DNA of 21,068 nucleotides, taken from positions 1-21,068 of the IMG/VR virus record IMGVR_UViG_3300035199_000199. One strand, written 5' to 3'. The notes under the pieces were generated by a model, which did no database searches, had not been told where the DNA came from, and saw nothing but the letters and a program-made list of their open reading frames with translations. The stretch is from a virus. Positions 1 through 6,867 of this stretch are shown here, piece by piece; position 1 is the stretch's first letter, and each line of letters opens with the position of its first letter. The position numbers and the translations under genes are program-made.

Positions 1-27
1 TGGAGCCTATCATGTCAATAGATCGGT

Positions 28-606
28 TTGCAAGTGGCTGAGCAATCTTTGAAAGCCACGCCAAGTAAAGTTTCCGGCGATTCCCCTAATGGGGGAGGGG
101 GGTTCGACTATATCGCCGAGCCGTTACGCGGTCTTGCACTTCCCATCTCAAGCATAAACCAGGATGCGGCGAACGCCAGGAAGCACGACGCCCGCAACAT
201 CGACGCAATCGCAAGCTCGCTAAAGCGTTGGGGTCAACGACTTCCCATCGTCGTTCAGCGTGAGGGCATGATCGTCCGCGCTGGTAATGGGCGAGTTGAT
301 GCTGCGAGGTCGTTGGGCTGGAGTCACCTTGCCGCCGTCGTCGTAGACGAGGACAGCGTTGAGGCGACCGCTTACGCAATAGCGGATAACCGGACAGCAG
401 AGTTGGCAGAGTGGGACAATGAGACACTGCGGTCGCTTCTTGATTCCCTAGATAGCGACCTGCGTGGAGTTATTGCATTCTCGGATTCCGAAATCGAAAC
501 ACTAATCCCCGAGCTATTGCAATCTACTCCTGTATCAGAGATTGACTGCGAAGCATTCAACGGGCAACACAAGTGCCCGAAGTGTGGATTTGAGTTTGAT
601 GACTGA
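28..606 (+). CDS. ParB-like N-terminal (ParB/Srx fold) domain protein
   Basis: This 192-residue protein has a ParB/sulfiredoxin-type domain at about residues 36-130. Its signature is the GNGR motif at 86-89, preceded by a 'W-G-Q-R-L-P-I-V-V' strand and followed by 'VVVDEDSVEATAYAIADNR', a typical ParB-like block. The C-terminus carries a single CPKC pair (CPKCGFEF), resembling half a zinc ribbon. Phage proteins of this kind often sit beside or are fused to DNA methyltransferases, and here the gene overlaps one by 8 bases. In this family the domain binds DNA or nucleotide and is sometimes a nuclease; which applies here is not visible. The start is uncertain: the frame opens after a TAG at 19-21, so TTG 28 or GTG 34 would serve, and GTG 34 would overlap a TGA at 39-41. 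No partition partner (ParA) is seen, so a plasmid-segregation role is not supported. Confidence 0.8.
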   Translation: MQVAEQSLKATPSKVSGDSPNGGGGFDYIAEPLRGLALPISSINQDAANARKHDARNIDAIASSLKRWGQRLPIVVQREGMIVRAGNGRVDAARSLGWSHLAAVVVDEDSVEATAYAIADNRTAELAEWDNETLRSLLDSLDSDLRGVIAFSDSEIETLIPELLQSTPVSEIDCEAFNGQHKCPKCGFEFDD

Positions 607-1654
607 TATCGGTTGGAAGCTCAATGACCTCAAGGGTATACAGCCGAACGGGTGTCGGGTGTTCTCGACCTTTGCCTGTGGAGGAGGTTCCTCGATGGGA
701 TACAAGCTCGCCGGATTCGAAGTCATTGGCGCGAACGATATCGACCCTGAAATGGCCGAGGTCTATCGTGCGAACCACAAGCCAAAGCATTATCGGTTGC
801 AATCAATTATTGATCTCGTCAACGACCTGCGGGGAAATGGCATACCAGAATATCTTTGCGACCTCGATCTACTTGACGGCTCGCCGCCATGTTCTTCATT
901 TAGTATATCCGGCCTAAGAGATAAGACATGGGGCACTCTCAAGAAGTTTAGAGAAGGACAAGCCACACAGAGACTAGACGATTTGTTCTTTTCGTTTCTT
1001 GATTTGGTAGACCTTATTCGACCTCGAGTTTTCGTCGCTGAGAATGTGCCTGGTATTCTCATCGGGAAAGCGAAAGGGTACGCGAAAGCAATCGTTCAAA
1101 AAGCAAAGTCGTACGGATACTCGGTACAGGTTTTCAAAGTTGATGCAACTTCATGTGGTGTCCCGCAGACGCGGGTTCGAATCTTCTTTGTAGGCACTCG
1201 CGAAAACAATCCGAAGCTTGTATTCCTACCATCACGACCAGTTGTGTCTATTGATACGGCTTGCAGAGATTGCGACAACGATACCGTTGACCTGAAAGCT
1301 GCTCAACTCTCTTATAAGAGCGACACCTTCAAATACTGGAATGCAGTAAAACCGGGCCAGTATCTAAGCGAGGCACACCCAAAAAAACAGTTCTTTACAT
1401 CCAAGAGGAACCGAGGCTGTGATCCTATTGCGACCATCGTTGCCTATTACGGCGGACAGTTGCACGGTAGTGAGCCGAGACGTTTCACTTGGAAAGAACT
1501 CCTACGGCTTGGCTCCTTCCCTGATGACTACAAACTCTGCGAGAAGAAAAGGCAGTCTTGGAATCGCAAGGCTTGCTATCTTGTTGGCATGAGCGTACCG
1601 CCGTTCATGGTTCGGTCTTTATCTACCGCAATCTATAAGCAATGGCTCGCGTAA
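599..1654 (+). CDS. DNA (cytosine-5-)-methyltransferase
   Basis: This 351-residue enzyme transfers a methyl group from S-adenosylmethionine to C5 of cytosine in DNA. The family motifs appear in order: motif I FACGGGSS at 25-32 (AdoMet binding), motif IV GSPPCSSFS with catalytic Cys98, motif VI AENVPG, motif VIII 'PQTRVRIFFVGTR', and motif X GMSVPPF near the C-terminus. The target-recognition region lies between VIII and X, and it does not reveal the target sequence. I chose ATG 599, which overlaps the ParB-like stop (TGA 604-606); an in-frame TTG at 542 would add 19 unconserved residues from inside the previous gene. No restriction endonuclease is adjacent, so this is probably an orphan phage enzyme that protects the genome from host restriction, or marks it. 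All catalytic motifs are intact. Confidence 0.93.
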   Translation: MTDIGWKLNDLKGIQPNGCRVFSTFACGGGSSMGYKLAGFEVIGANDIDPEMAEVYRANHKPKHYRLQSIIDLVNDLRGNGIPEYLCDLDLLDGSPPCSSFSISGLRDKTWGTLKKFREGQATQRLDDLFFSFLDLVDLIRPRVFVAENVPGILIGKAKGYAKAIVQKAKSYGYSVQVFKVDATSCGVPQTRVRIFFVGTRENNPKLVFLPSRPVVSIDTACRDCDNDTVDLKAAQLSYKSDTFKYWNAVKPGQYLSEAHPKKQFFTSKRNRGCDPIATIVAYYGGQLHGSEPRRFTWKELLRLGSFPDDYKLCEKKRQSWNRKACYLVGMSVPPFMVRSLSTAIYKQWLA

Positions 1655-1671
1655 CGAGTGAGAGGTACCCA

Positions 1672-1995
1672 ATGCTTCCCAATGGTGATATTGGAACCCG
1701 AGTCGGGTCGCTAGATATGGCGAACGGCCTTGACCGTGCAAAGTTACGAGGGGCAATTGCCCGAAGATGGCCCGGCGTCGAAGAACGAAAAGAGCAATAT
1801 GTGAAAGCGCTCGATCTGGCGCTGCGATGGGCCTTGGAAAGCCAGGACCAGCGGGCCGTCAATGGTTGCATAAGAACGCTGACGACAATGGAAGCACAGA
1901 ACCAGTCGGACGAGCAAATGAATATCAAGTACGCCAGAGCAGACGCAGGGTTACCAGAGGAAACGATTATCCTACGGGCAAGCCTGGACGAGTAG
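1672..1995 (+). CDS. Hypothetical protein in the small-terminase position
   Basis: This 107-residue charged, mostly helical protein lies between the methyltransferase and the large terminase. I do not recognise its family. The section 'EERKEQYVKALDLALRWALESQDQRAVNGCIRTL' looks like a pair of amphipathic helices. An obvious helix-turn-helix, as in many small terminase subunits, is not evident by eye. ATG 1672 is preferred because GAGAGG at 1660-1665 lies 6 bases before it. An upstream in-frame ATG at 1642 overlaps the methyltransferase end and has no clear ribosome site. By position it could be the small terminase subunit, which recognises phage DNA and loads the motor. That assignment is inference from gene order only. 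Confidence 0.6.
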   Translation: MLPNGDIGTRVGSLDMANGLDRAKLRGAIARRWPGVEERKEQYVKALDLALRWALESQDQRAVNGCIRTLTTMEAQNQSDEQMNIKYARADAGLPEETIILRASLDE

Positions 1996-2013
1996 GCGCT
2001 CAGGACTAAAGAC

Positions 2014-2019
2014 GGAAGG
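2014..2019 (+). promoter_or_regulatory. Shine-Dalgarno site of the large terminase
   Basis: GGAAGG lies 8 bases before ATG 2028 and supports that start for the terminase gene. Confidence 0.6.
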
Positions 2020-2027
2020 CGAGCCGC

Positions 2028-3329
2028 ATGGATGCGGTAGCAAAACCAGAGATCGTTGTAAGGCTGCCGAAGTTATACCCAAAGCAGCGCGACGCAATCT
2101 TTACCGATGCTCGCTATGCGACCGTCGAAGCAAGCACCAAGAGCGGCAAGACTGTCGCCTGTATCGTTTGGATCTTGCACGAGGTAATCAATAGGGGGAA
2201 GGTCGGGCGTAACTGGTGGTGGATAGCTCCGGTCTATCCGCAGGCTCAGATCGCTTATGGTCGCATTACCAGAATGCTCCAGCGCATCGACCCGGATGGC
2301 AGTATATGGACGTCGAATAAGGGCGAAATGTTCGTTCAGTTTTCGAACGGCGGTCGCTTGTGGTTCAAGTCTGGTGAGAAGTCAGACAACCTATACGGCG
2401 AGGACGTATGGGGGGCCGTCGTCGATGAAGCAAGCCGCGTCCGCGAGGAATCCTGGTGGGCATTACGGTCGACATTGACCGCGACGAAGGGTCATGTTCG
2501 GATCATCGGCAACGTAAAGGGGCGCAAGAACTGGGCGTATCGCATGGCGAGAAAAGCCGAGTCTGGTGCGGCGAACCATCACTATGCGAAGTTGACGTGT
2601 TGGGATGCTGTAGATGCCGAGGTATTGGACCGCGACGAAATAGACGACGCCAGGGCCAATCTGCCAGAGGCGGTATTCAACGAACTCTACCTGGCGGTGC
2701 CGAACGACGACGACAGCAACCCCTTTGGCCTCGAATACATCAACGCCTGTAAGACGCAGCAGCTAGCCCCCGGCCCCGTAGTTGCCTGGGGGATCGACCT
2801 TGCGAAGTCGCACGACTGGACGGTCGCCGTAGGCGTAAACGATAACTGTCAGGTTGCCGCGTTCCAGCGTTGGCAATCGAACTGGCTAAACACAACGCAC
2901 CGGATATGTGGCATGATAAAGGATACCCCGTCGCATATAGACTCAACGGGGGTCGGTGATTCTGTCGTCGAGCATGTCCAGGGCAAGTGTATGAATGCGG
3001 AAGGCTTTACCTTCACCAGCAAGTCGAAGCAGCAACTCATGGAGGGGTTAGCGGTCGCGATCCAGCGAGGCGAGGTAGCCTTTCCAGATGGCGTCATCGT
3101 TTCAGAATTAGAATCCTTTGAACATTACTACAAGCGAACCGGGGTCCAGTATTCGGCACCCGACGGCATGTTCGACGATTGCGTATGTGCATTAGCTCTA
3201 GCCGTCAACTGCCATCGTGTAGCAGCACCGCAGCCCGTAACTATTAGTGGGCTAGAAGATGATGATGCCGACGACGACGCATGGTTTACAGATCCGGTAG
3301 ATCGCCGGGAAATGTGGATACAGATTTGA
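2028..3329 (+). CDS. terL: Terminase large subunit (DNA-packaging ATPase/nuclease)
   Basis: This 433-residue motor protein drives DNA into the prohead and cuts it. The N-terminal ATPase has a Walker A-type loop TKSGKT at 37-42 (Lys41), a Walker B strand AVVDEAS with Asp133 and Glu134, and a coupling motif IIGN at 159-162. The C-terminal RNase H-like nuclease has spaced acidic residues: Asp257 in 'WGIDLAKSHD', Asp305 in 'IDSTGVGD', and Asp383/Asp384 in 'MFDDCVCALALAV'. Length and domain order match the usual large terminase, and no key residue is missing. Its end overlaps the portal open reading frame by up to 49 bases, depending on the portal start. It acts at the portal vertex with the portal and, presumably, the small protein encoded just upstream. 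Confidence 0.95.
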   Translation: MDAVAKPEIVVRLPKLYPKQRDAIFTDARYATVEASTKSGKTVACIVWILHEVINRGKVGRNWWWIAPVYPQAQIAYGRITRMLQRIDPDGSIWTSNKGEMFVQFSNGGRLWFKSGEKSDNLYGEDVWGAVVDEASRVREESWWALRSTLTATKGHVRIIGNVKGRKNWAYRMARKAESGAANHHYAKLTCWDAVDAEVLDRDEIDDARANLPEAVFNELYLAVPNDDDSNPFGLEYINACKTQQLAPGPVVAWGIDLAKSHDWTVAVGVNDNCQVAAFQRWQSNWLNTTHRICGMIKDTPSHIDSTGVGDSVVEHVQGKCMNAEGFTFTSKSKQQLMEGLAVAIQRGEVAFPDGVIVSELESFEHYYKRTGVQYSAPDGMFDDCVCALALAVNCHRVAAPQPVTISGLEDDDADDDAWFTDPVDRREMWIQI

Positions 3330-5767
3330 CTACGCGAACGAAAAGACTGAACGACGCAACGGCGACTATCGAAGGCACCTTGGGCTACGACACAAGCTCA
3401 TACTCTGCGCTATTTGGCGGCGATAGTGGCGGGATGAGCAGGGTACCGGGGCAGAACCTGATTTCACGATACGGGCGGTGGGTTTATAAGTGCGTGACGC
3501 TCAAGGCGTCGGTGGCTGCTGCAATACCCCTGCGACTGTTTGTCAAGGATACGACCGGGGCCGTCAGGCGATCTGCGAGCGTACAGACAAAAGCAATTGA
3601 TTCCGTAACCAAAGAATACTTGCGAGGCAGAACAGACACGCCGATTAGCCCGCAACTCCAAAAGTCCTTGAGGGGGCAAATGGAGAACCTGACGGAGCTT
3701 ATCGAACACCCGTTGCTCGATCTGTTCGACGATGTGAACGGATGGTCTGAGGGTTACAGCTTTATGGAGTCGCTGTTTAGCGATCTCGATATCTTTGGTC
3801 GGTTCTTCGTACAGAAGGTTTATAGCGATGCGAACGGACCACCGACAGAACTATGGCGCATGCAGCCTCAGCTAATGAAAGTCATACCGCACCCGTCGGA
3901 CTTCGTTAGCCATTATGAGTACGGGCAAGCACCACGACCGAAGCGGCTCGATATCGAGGACGTATGGTGGCTCAAGCTCAATGATCCAGATGATCCTTGG
4001 GGCGGCCTCGGACCTTTAGAAGCATGGCTGCGAACGATCGACGCCGACCATGCGATGGCCGTCATGCAGCAAGACCAAATGGAGCGAGGCGGTACGCCTG
4101 ATCTGATTATCAAGAACAGCAAAGGGTGGGGCGACACGCAAAAGAAGCGGGCGTTTCGCTCAGAGTTCAGGTCGTTATTCGGTCGGCTGTCCCGCCGTCG
4201 AGAGCACGCCGCGCTCGTTGACGGTGACGTGCAGATTGACAAACTAAACCAGACGAACCGCGAGCTTGAGTTTACGCAATCAGAGATATCGAAGCGCGAC
4301 CAGGTATGTGCGGCGCTCGACGTTCCGGTGTCGTTCGTAATGAGTGATCGAGTGGCAGCGAATAGCCGCGAGGCAATGAACCAGTTCAAGCTCATAGGTA
4401 TCTGGCCCCGACTACAGCGTATGCAGGATTCGATCAACCAGCGGCTCATCCCTGAATGGTCGGACCAGCTTCTTGCAGTATTCGATAACCCGTTACAAGA
4501 GGACAGGCAGCTACGCATTCTCGAACGCGACTCGAAGTTGCGAAGCGGGTACTCGATAAACGAAGTCAGAGCGGACGACGGCGATGCGTCAATAGATAAC
4601 CCTCAAGCTGATATGCCACTGGTCGCAGACGGGGTTACGCCTATTGAGTTTGCATTACGCGAGCCTCCGCCGATGCCGACAGGGTTCGGAGGGTTCGGAA
4701 GGTTTGGAGTGAGTCCCGGTCAAGACGCGCAGGAAGATAACGAGACAACTGGCGAGCAAGATACTGACGAGGAAAAGGCCGTCGGGTTTACATCGAGCCA
4801 GGTAGTCGAAATCGTGCGGGCAATCGTGCCGCAGCATAACCCCAATATAACGACTGCTGATCTATCGGTAGCGGGTTATGCTCGAGACACGCAAACCGAA
4901 ACCAAGCCGCTGGTCGAATCGCATACAGACATGCTGTTCGGCGTCTTTATGAAACAAGACACGACGCAAAATCCTGATCCGAACTTTAGTGGTGGTCGCG
5001 ACGCTGCCAACGCAGACGGTTTCGCTTCCGCACTGATGAGAACTATCGGCGCGTTCATCGAAGCTATCGAAAAAAGGATAATAGAGTTGGGTGGCAACAC
5101 CAACGCAATCTTGACGATGGCAATAGATGACATTATGGATGGCGAGGCGGAATGGCCTGATGAACTCGGCGAGATTGCCCGACTATATCTACCGCAAGCG
5201 GTACAGGGGGGTGGCGAAGCTGCTGCTCTCGAAATCGGAGCCGGTCTTTCATTCGACTTCGAAAGTCGTCACGCTCAAGAGTATGTCGAAACAGCATCAA
5301 GGCGTATCGGGGGAAATGTCAGTGAAACGCTGTCGACGGCCATTCGTTCTGAGCTAATAGCAGCACTCGATCTTGGCGAAAATATCGCACAGATCGCGGC
5401 GCGTATACAGAACATCTCTGCTCAAGCCAAATGGCGTACCGAACGCATTGCCCGTACCGAAACTGCATTCGCACATACGGCGGGATCGCTCGAATCGTGG
5501 AGACAGTCAGGGGTAGTCGAGGGCAAAAAGTTTCTTCTCGCTCCCGGCGCATGCTCTTTATGTCGTACAGTCGCCGCCAAGTACGGGGACGGAACAAACG
5601 GCGAATCTGATATTACGCTTAGCCTGAATCAACCATTGTTCCAGGTCGGTGACACCCTTCGAGTCGAAGGCAGAGCGCCAGTTCGTTTTGATTATGTAGA
5701 CCTACAAGGGCCGCCAATACATCCCAATTGCCGCTGCTCAATGTTGGCGGTTCTAAAGGAGATATGA
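3281..5767 (+). CDS. Portal protein fused to a MuF-type head morphogenesis domain
   Basis: This 828-residue protein appears to be two head proteins in one chain. Residues about 40-480 look like an HK97/SPP1-type portal, the ring through which DNA enters ('SRYGRWVYKCVTLKASVAAA', then 'WGGLGPLEAWL' and 'SREAMNQFKLIGIWPRLQ'). A Gly/Phe-rich and acidic linker lies at about 465-505. The C-terminal part carries the Mu gpF (phage head morphogenesis) signature: 'WRTERIARTETAFAH' near 717-730, a CSLC pair near 757-760, and HPNCRC at 814-819. In most phages portal and MuF are separate neighbouring genes. The start is uncertain: ATG 3281 overlaps the terminase by 49 bases, while in-frame GTG 3314 and TTG 3326 give shorter overlaps. 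The gene ends ATGA-coupled to the next gene. Confidence 0.9.
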   Translation: MVYRSGRSPGNVDTDLTTRTKRLNDATATIEGTLGYDTSSYSALFGGDSGGMSRVPGQNLISRYGRWVYKCVTLKASVAAAIPLRLFVKDTTGAVRRSASVQTKAIDSVTKEYLRGRTDTPISPQLQKSLRGQMENLTELIEHPLLDLFDDVNGWSEGYSFMESLFSDLDIFGRFFVQKVYSDANGPPTELWRMQPQLMKVIPHPSDFVSHYEYGQAPRPKRLDIEDVWWLKLNDPDDPWGGLGPLEAWLRTIDADHAMAVMQQDQMERGGTPDLIIKNSKGWGDTQKKRAFRSEFRSLFGRLSRRREHAALVDGDVQIDKLNQTNRELEFTQSEISKRDQVCAALDVPVSFVMSDRVAANSREAMNQFKLIGIWPRLQRMQDSINQRLIPEWSDQLLAVFDNPLQEDRQLRILERDSKLRSGYSINEVRADDGDASIDNPQADMPLVADGVTPIEFALREPPPMPTGFGGFGRFGVSPGQDAQEDNETTGEQDTDEEKAVGFTSSQVVEIVRAIVPQHNPNITTADLSVAGYARDTQTETKPLVESHTDMLFGVFMKQDTTQNPDPNFSGGRDAANADGFASALMRTIGAFIEAIEKRIIELGGNTNAILTMAIDDIMDGEAEWPDELGEIARLYLPQAVQGGGEAAALEIGAGLSFDFESRHAQEYVETASRRIGGNVSETLSTAIRSELIAALDLGENIAQIAARIQNISAQAKWRTERIARTETAFAHTAGSLESWRQSGVVEGKKFLLAPGACSLCRTVAAKYGDGTNGESDITLSLNQPLFQVGDTLRVEGRAPVRFDYVDLQGPPIHPNCRCSMLAVLKEI
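5756..5761 (+). promoter_or_regulatory. Shine-Dalgarno site deciding the start at 5767
   Basis: AAGGAG lies 5 bases before ATG 5767 and only 2 before ATG 5764, so the second of two adjacent ATG codons is the likely start. The site lies inside the end of the portal-MuF gene. Confidence 0.7.
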
Positions 5768-5979
5768 TGTTCGCCAAATATCAAAATAAGCAGCAGCGAA
5801 CGGGTGCCGGTACGTTACTCACACCAGACGACATGCGCGCCTATCAGCTAGGTTGTGAAGCAGCGATGAACAGTTTGCCGCCTAATACTTGCACGCTGCA
5901 AGATGAACAGATGAGTATGATGTGGATGGAAGGCTACGAACGAACAATGGGGAACATAACAGGAAAGAAGCGACTGTAA
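5767..5979 (+). CDS. Small hypothetical protein between portal and protease
   Basis: This 70-residue protein (MFAKYQNKQQRTGAGTLLTP...) has no motif I recognise. The segment 'LTPDDMRAYQLGCEAAMNSLPP' looks like a helix followed by a loop, and the C-terminus is basic (TGKKRL). A strong AAGGAG at 5756-5761 supports ATG 5767. It shares bases with both neighbours: its start abuts the portal-MuF TGA (5765-5767) and its TAA overlaps the protease ATG (TAATG at 5977-5981). It is therefore translationally coupled in the head operon. A head-assembly role is a guess from position. Confidence 0.7.
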   Translation: MFAKYQNKQQRTGAGTLLTPDDMRAYQLGCEAAMNSLPPNTCTLQDEQMSMMWMEGYERTMGNITGKKRL

Positions 5980-6719
5980 TGCCGCTCCCAAAGCCAGAGA
6001 ACAACGAGTCGCATGATCGGTTTATCGCTCGTTGTATGTCGGATGATATTATGAAAACAGAATACCCAAACGAGAAACAGCGGCGTGCTATCTGCGAACG
6101 GCAGAGCCAGAAGTCGCTCGCTACTTTCAAGAACCTACTAGAAGCAAAGCAAGGAGACAGAACGGTCGTAGCGCGGATCACTACCACCAGCGTAGATCGC
6201 GACGGCGACGTACTGATTCCTGGCGGCATGGATGCCAGCAGCTATAAGCAGAACCCCGTCGTGTTGTTCGCTCACGATGCAGGATCGTTCCCTATCGGCA
6301 AGGCTCCCAAGATTACGAGAACGAGCGACGACGTAACGGCGCGTGTTGAGTTCGCCAAGCGACCTCCAGAACACCCCATTACCGAGGAATGGGCAGCTGA
6401 TACAGTCTTGAGCCTATTCCAGCAGGGCATACTCAATGCCTTTTCTGTTGGCTTCCGGGTAAAGGACGGCGGCATACGCAAGGCCGAGTCCAAAGATATA
6501 TCTCGCTTCGGCGATGGCGTTCGGCAGGTGATAACCGATTGGGAATTGGTAGAGCTATCGGTCGTTCCTGTTCCCGCGAATCAGGATGCACTGGCAGTAG
6601 CCGTATCGAAGGGCTGCAACCTGGGGCAAGTGGGAAAGTTCTGGAACATTCGATTGCCGCTTGAAATATCGGTACCCAGTCCGCTAGTATTGGAGCAAGT
6701 GGAGCCGTTGAGGCTCTGA
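5979..6719 (+). CDS. HK97-type prohead protease (peptidase S78 family)
   Basis: This 246-residue serine protease cleaves the capsid delta region and itself during head maturation. The likely catalytic His is His99 in 'VVLFAHDAG' and the nucleophile is Ser156 in 'NAFSVGF'. The family hallmark 'WELVELSVVPVPAN' follows at 188-201. The N-terminus has a short conserved-looking leader (PKPENNESHDRFIARCM, residues 4-20) followed by 'NEKQRRAICERQ', a block I have seen at the start of many phage head proteases. ATG 5979 is chosen because it overlaps the previous stop as TAATG and begins this leader; an in-frame ATG at 5922 lies inside the preceding gene. The last codons and the stop form part of a predicted RNA stem with the following spacer. 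Confidence 0.93.
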   Translation: MPLPKPENNESHDRFIARCMSDDIMKTEYPNEKQRRAICERQSQKSLATFKNLLEAKQGDRTVVARITTTSVDRDGDVLIPGGMDASSYKQNPVVLFAHDAGSFPIGKAPKITRTSDDVTARVEFAKRPPEHPITEEWAADTVLSLFQQGILNAFSVGFRVKDGGIRKAESKDISRFGDGVRQVITDWELVELSVVPVPANQDALAVAVSKGCNLGQVGKFWNIRLPLEISVPSPLVLEQVEPLRL

Positions 6720-6833
6720 TAATCTATTCTCGCGGCTCCCTTCTCTGCCGCGATGGACCTCGAATAGATAGGTCGGACCCCTAGACCTTGCGGGTTCTTC
6801 CGACGATTCCCGGCAACCATCCTAATCAGAGTC
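6712..6833 (+). ncRNA. Candidate structured RNA element in the protease-capsid spacer
   Basis: The longest gap so far in this packed operon can fold compactly. A closing stem pairs 6712-6720 with 6825-6833 (9 bp, one G-U). Inside it a hairpin pairs 6722-6729 with 6762-6769 (8 bp) and 6730-6736 with 6747-6753 (7 bp), with a 10-base loop and an 8-base bulge. Next comes an H-type pseudoknot: GTCGGA 6772-6777 with TCCGAC 6799-6804, interleaved with TTGCGGG 6788-6794 and 6809-6816 (one bulged G). The stem starts within the protease stop region and ends at the capsid start region. The pairings are read directly from sequence; a function is inference. It could be a cis-acting regulator of capsid translation, an mRNA processing or stability element, or a separate small RNA. 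It does not fit a tRNA, hammerhead or HDV-like fold. Confidence 0.5.
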
Positions 6834-6867
6834 GGTGCCAATGACCCGTATTCGGAGTCGTTGCGCC

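Noticed and set aside
3-41. Possible 3' end of an upstream gene ending at TGA 39-41 and overlapping the ParB-like start.
   Set aside because: Only 12 codons are visible, too few to support a gene; noted only because it would favour GTG 34 as the next start.
28-606. Plasmid partition (ParB) function for the first gene.
   Set aside because: No ParA and no parS-like repeats are seen; ParB-like domains beside methyltransferases are common in phages.
1767-2009. An 80-residue rightward open frame overlapping the small-terminase-position gene.
   Set aside because: Arg/Gly-rich shadow of the gene in the other frame, with no ribosome site.
6712-6833. tRNA, hammerhead or HDV-like ribozyme in the protease-capsid spacer.
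   Set aside because: There is no cloverleaf with a GGTTCRA arm, no CTGATGA/GAAA hammerhead core, and the pseudoknot leaves no room for the P3 and P4 helices of an HDV-like fold.
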